A stretch of DNA of 23,109 bases from Pseudomonadota bacterium (GTDB taxonomy: Bacteria > Pseudomonadota > Gammaproteobacteria > Burkholderiales > JABEVD01), in assembly GCA_021811205.1 (NCBI GenBank), contig JAJZPK010000010.1:1-23109 (forward strand), in the 5' to 3' direction. The position numbers and the translations under genes were made by a program. The notes beneath the pieces were generated by a model. The model was not told the origin of the DNA, searched no databases, and worked only from the letters and a program-made list of their open reading frames with translations. This document shows, in pieces, positions 22,762-23,109 of this stretch (the stretch's first letter is position 1; every line of letters begins with the position of its first letter).

Positions 22762-23109
22762 CTAGCGCCTGAAAAGCGGCGGCTCCTTCTGCGAATGCAA
22801 GATGACATCGGACGGCAAGCTAATTGGTGTTCGGAACAACCATGAAGCACTGGCGATTTCCATTGAACTCAGCCTGACCGCAATTTGCTTTGCTCGCGCC
22901 TCGCCAATAGCTTCGTAAAACAGTTTTTCATGAACATTGAGCCAGCGCCAGGCCGTATCGGGCGACAGGCCAGCATCTCGCGCAAGTTCAATCACATCGG
23001 CCATCAGGACAAGATGCCATCTTGGGCGATGCCGCGACCAGCTATTGTGCGCATTACCCGTTATGCCAGGTTTGCCGAGCCAGTATCCCTTGCATGTCGC
23101 CAGGCATTC
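22762..23109 (-). CDS. Unidentified protein, C-terminal part (open at right edge)
   Basis: The frame stays open from the right window edge to TAG at 22762, giving at least 115 residues; an internal ATG at 23004 would give 80. I do not recognise the family. Visible features are a helical region (MADVIELARDAGLSPDTAWR, then EKLFYEAIGEARAKQIAVRL) that could hold a helix-turn-helix-like turn, and a short basic tail ending PPLFRR. No ribosome site precedes the internal ATG, so a longer gene entering from the right is more likely. It is 36 bases upstream of the oxygenase remnant on the same strand. Confidence 0.4.
   Translation of the reverse strand, partial: ECLATCKGYWLGKPGITGNAHNSWSRHRPRWHLVLMADVIELARDAGLSPDTAWRWLNVHEKLFYEAIGEARAKQIAVRLSSMEIASASWLFRTPISLPSDVILHSQKEPPLFRR

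Overview
This window is a chromosomal flagellar locus from a Gram-negative, polarly flagellated proteobacterium. A betaproteobacterium, possibly of the Nitrosomonadales/Gallionella type, is my best guess. The evidence is the gene set (fliC-flaG-fliD-fliS-fliT, an FlrB/FlrC-type NtrC pair, fliE, fliFGHI, a YcgR-type PilZ protein and a stand-alone FlhB C-terminal homologue), moderately high GC, and recognisable sigma54 and sigma28 promoters. No rRNA, tRNA, CRISPR array, integrase or insertion sequence was seen.

Layout. (1) Positions 1-4072, minus strand: fliF-fliG-fliH-fliI, overlapping genes for the MS ring, the rotor protein and the export ATPase with its regulator; fliI runs off the left edge. 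(2) Positions 4109-7013, plus strand: flrB-flrC (cytoplasmic histidine kinase and sigma54-dependent activator), then fliE behind a clear -24/-12 promoter. (3) Positions 7010-13964, minus strand: flagellin fliC with its own sigma28 promoter, a hairpin, then flaG-fliD-fliS-fliT-fliK-like-fhlB-ycgR, largely overlapping or closely spaced. (4) Positions 14058-22154, minus strand: five tightly packed genes, namely a degenerate FkbM-like protein, a GT4 glycosyltransferase, a TPR protein, an RgpF-GT4 fusion and a GT2-GT2-GT-B fusion. They end immediately upstream of the flagellin promoter and are best read as a flagellin (or surface) glycosylation island. (5) Positions 22318-23109, minus strand: a frameshifted remnant of a 2-oxoglutarate/Fe(II) oxygenase-like gene and the C-terminal part of an unrecognised protein that is open at the right edge.

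How it fits together (inference from family knowledge). FlrB phosphorylates FlrC, which activates sigma54 promoters such as the one before fliE. The basal body (FliE, FliF, FliG, FliH, FliI) is built first. Sigma28 then drives late flagellin expression, with FliS and FliT as chaperones, FliD as cap, FlaG as filament modifier, and YcgR coupling cyclic-di-GMP to the motor. The upstream glycosyltransferases probably decorate the Ser/Thr-rich flagellin.

Most notable points: the flrB-flrC-fliE block is inverted relative to the familiar order in which it leads into fliFGHI; FlaG carries eight 18-bp repeats; FliD carries an internal module duplication; the FkbM-like protein has lost its recognisable cofactor motifs; a hybrid multi-domain glycosyltransferase operon abuts fliC; and the oxygenase next to that operon has decayed.
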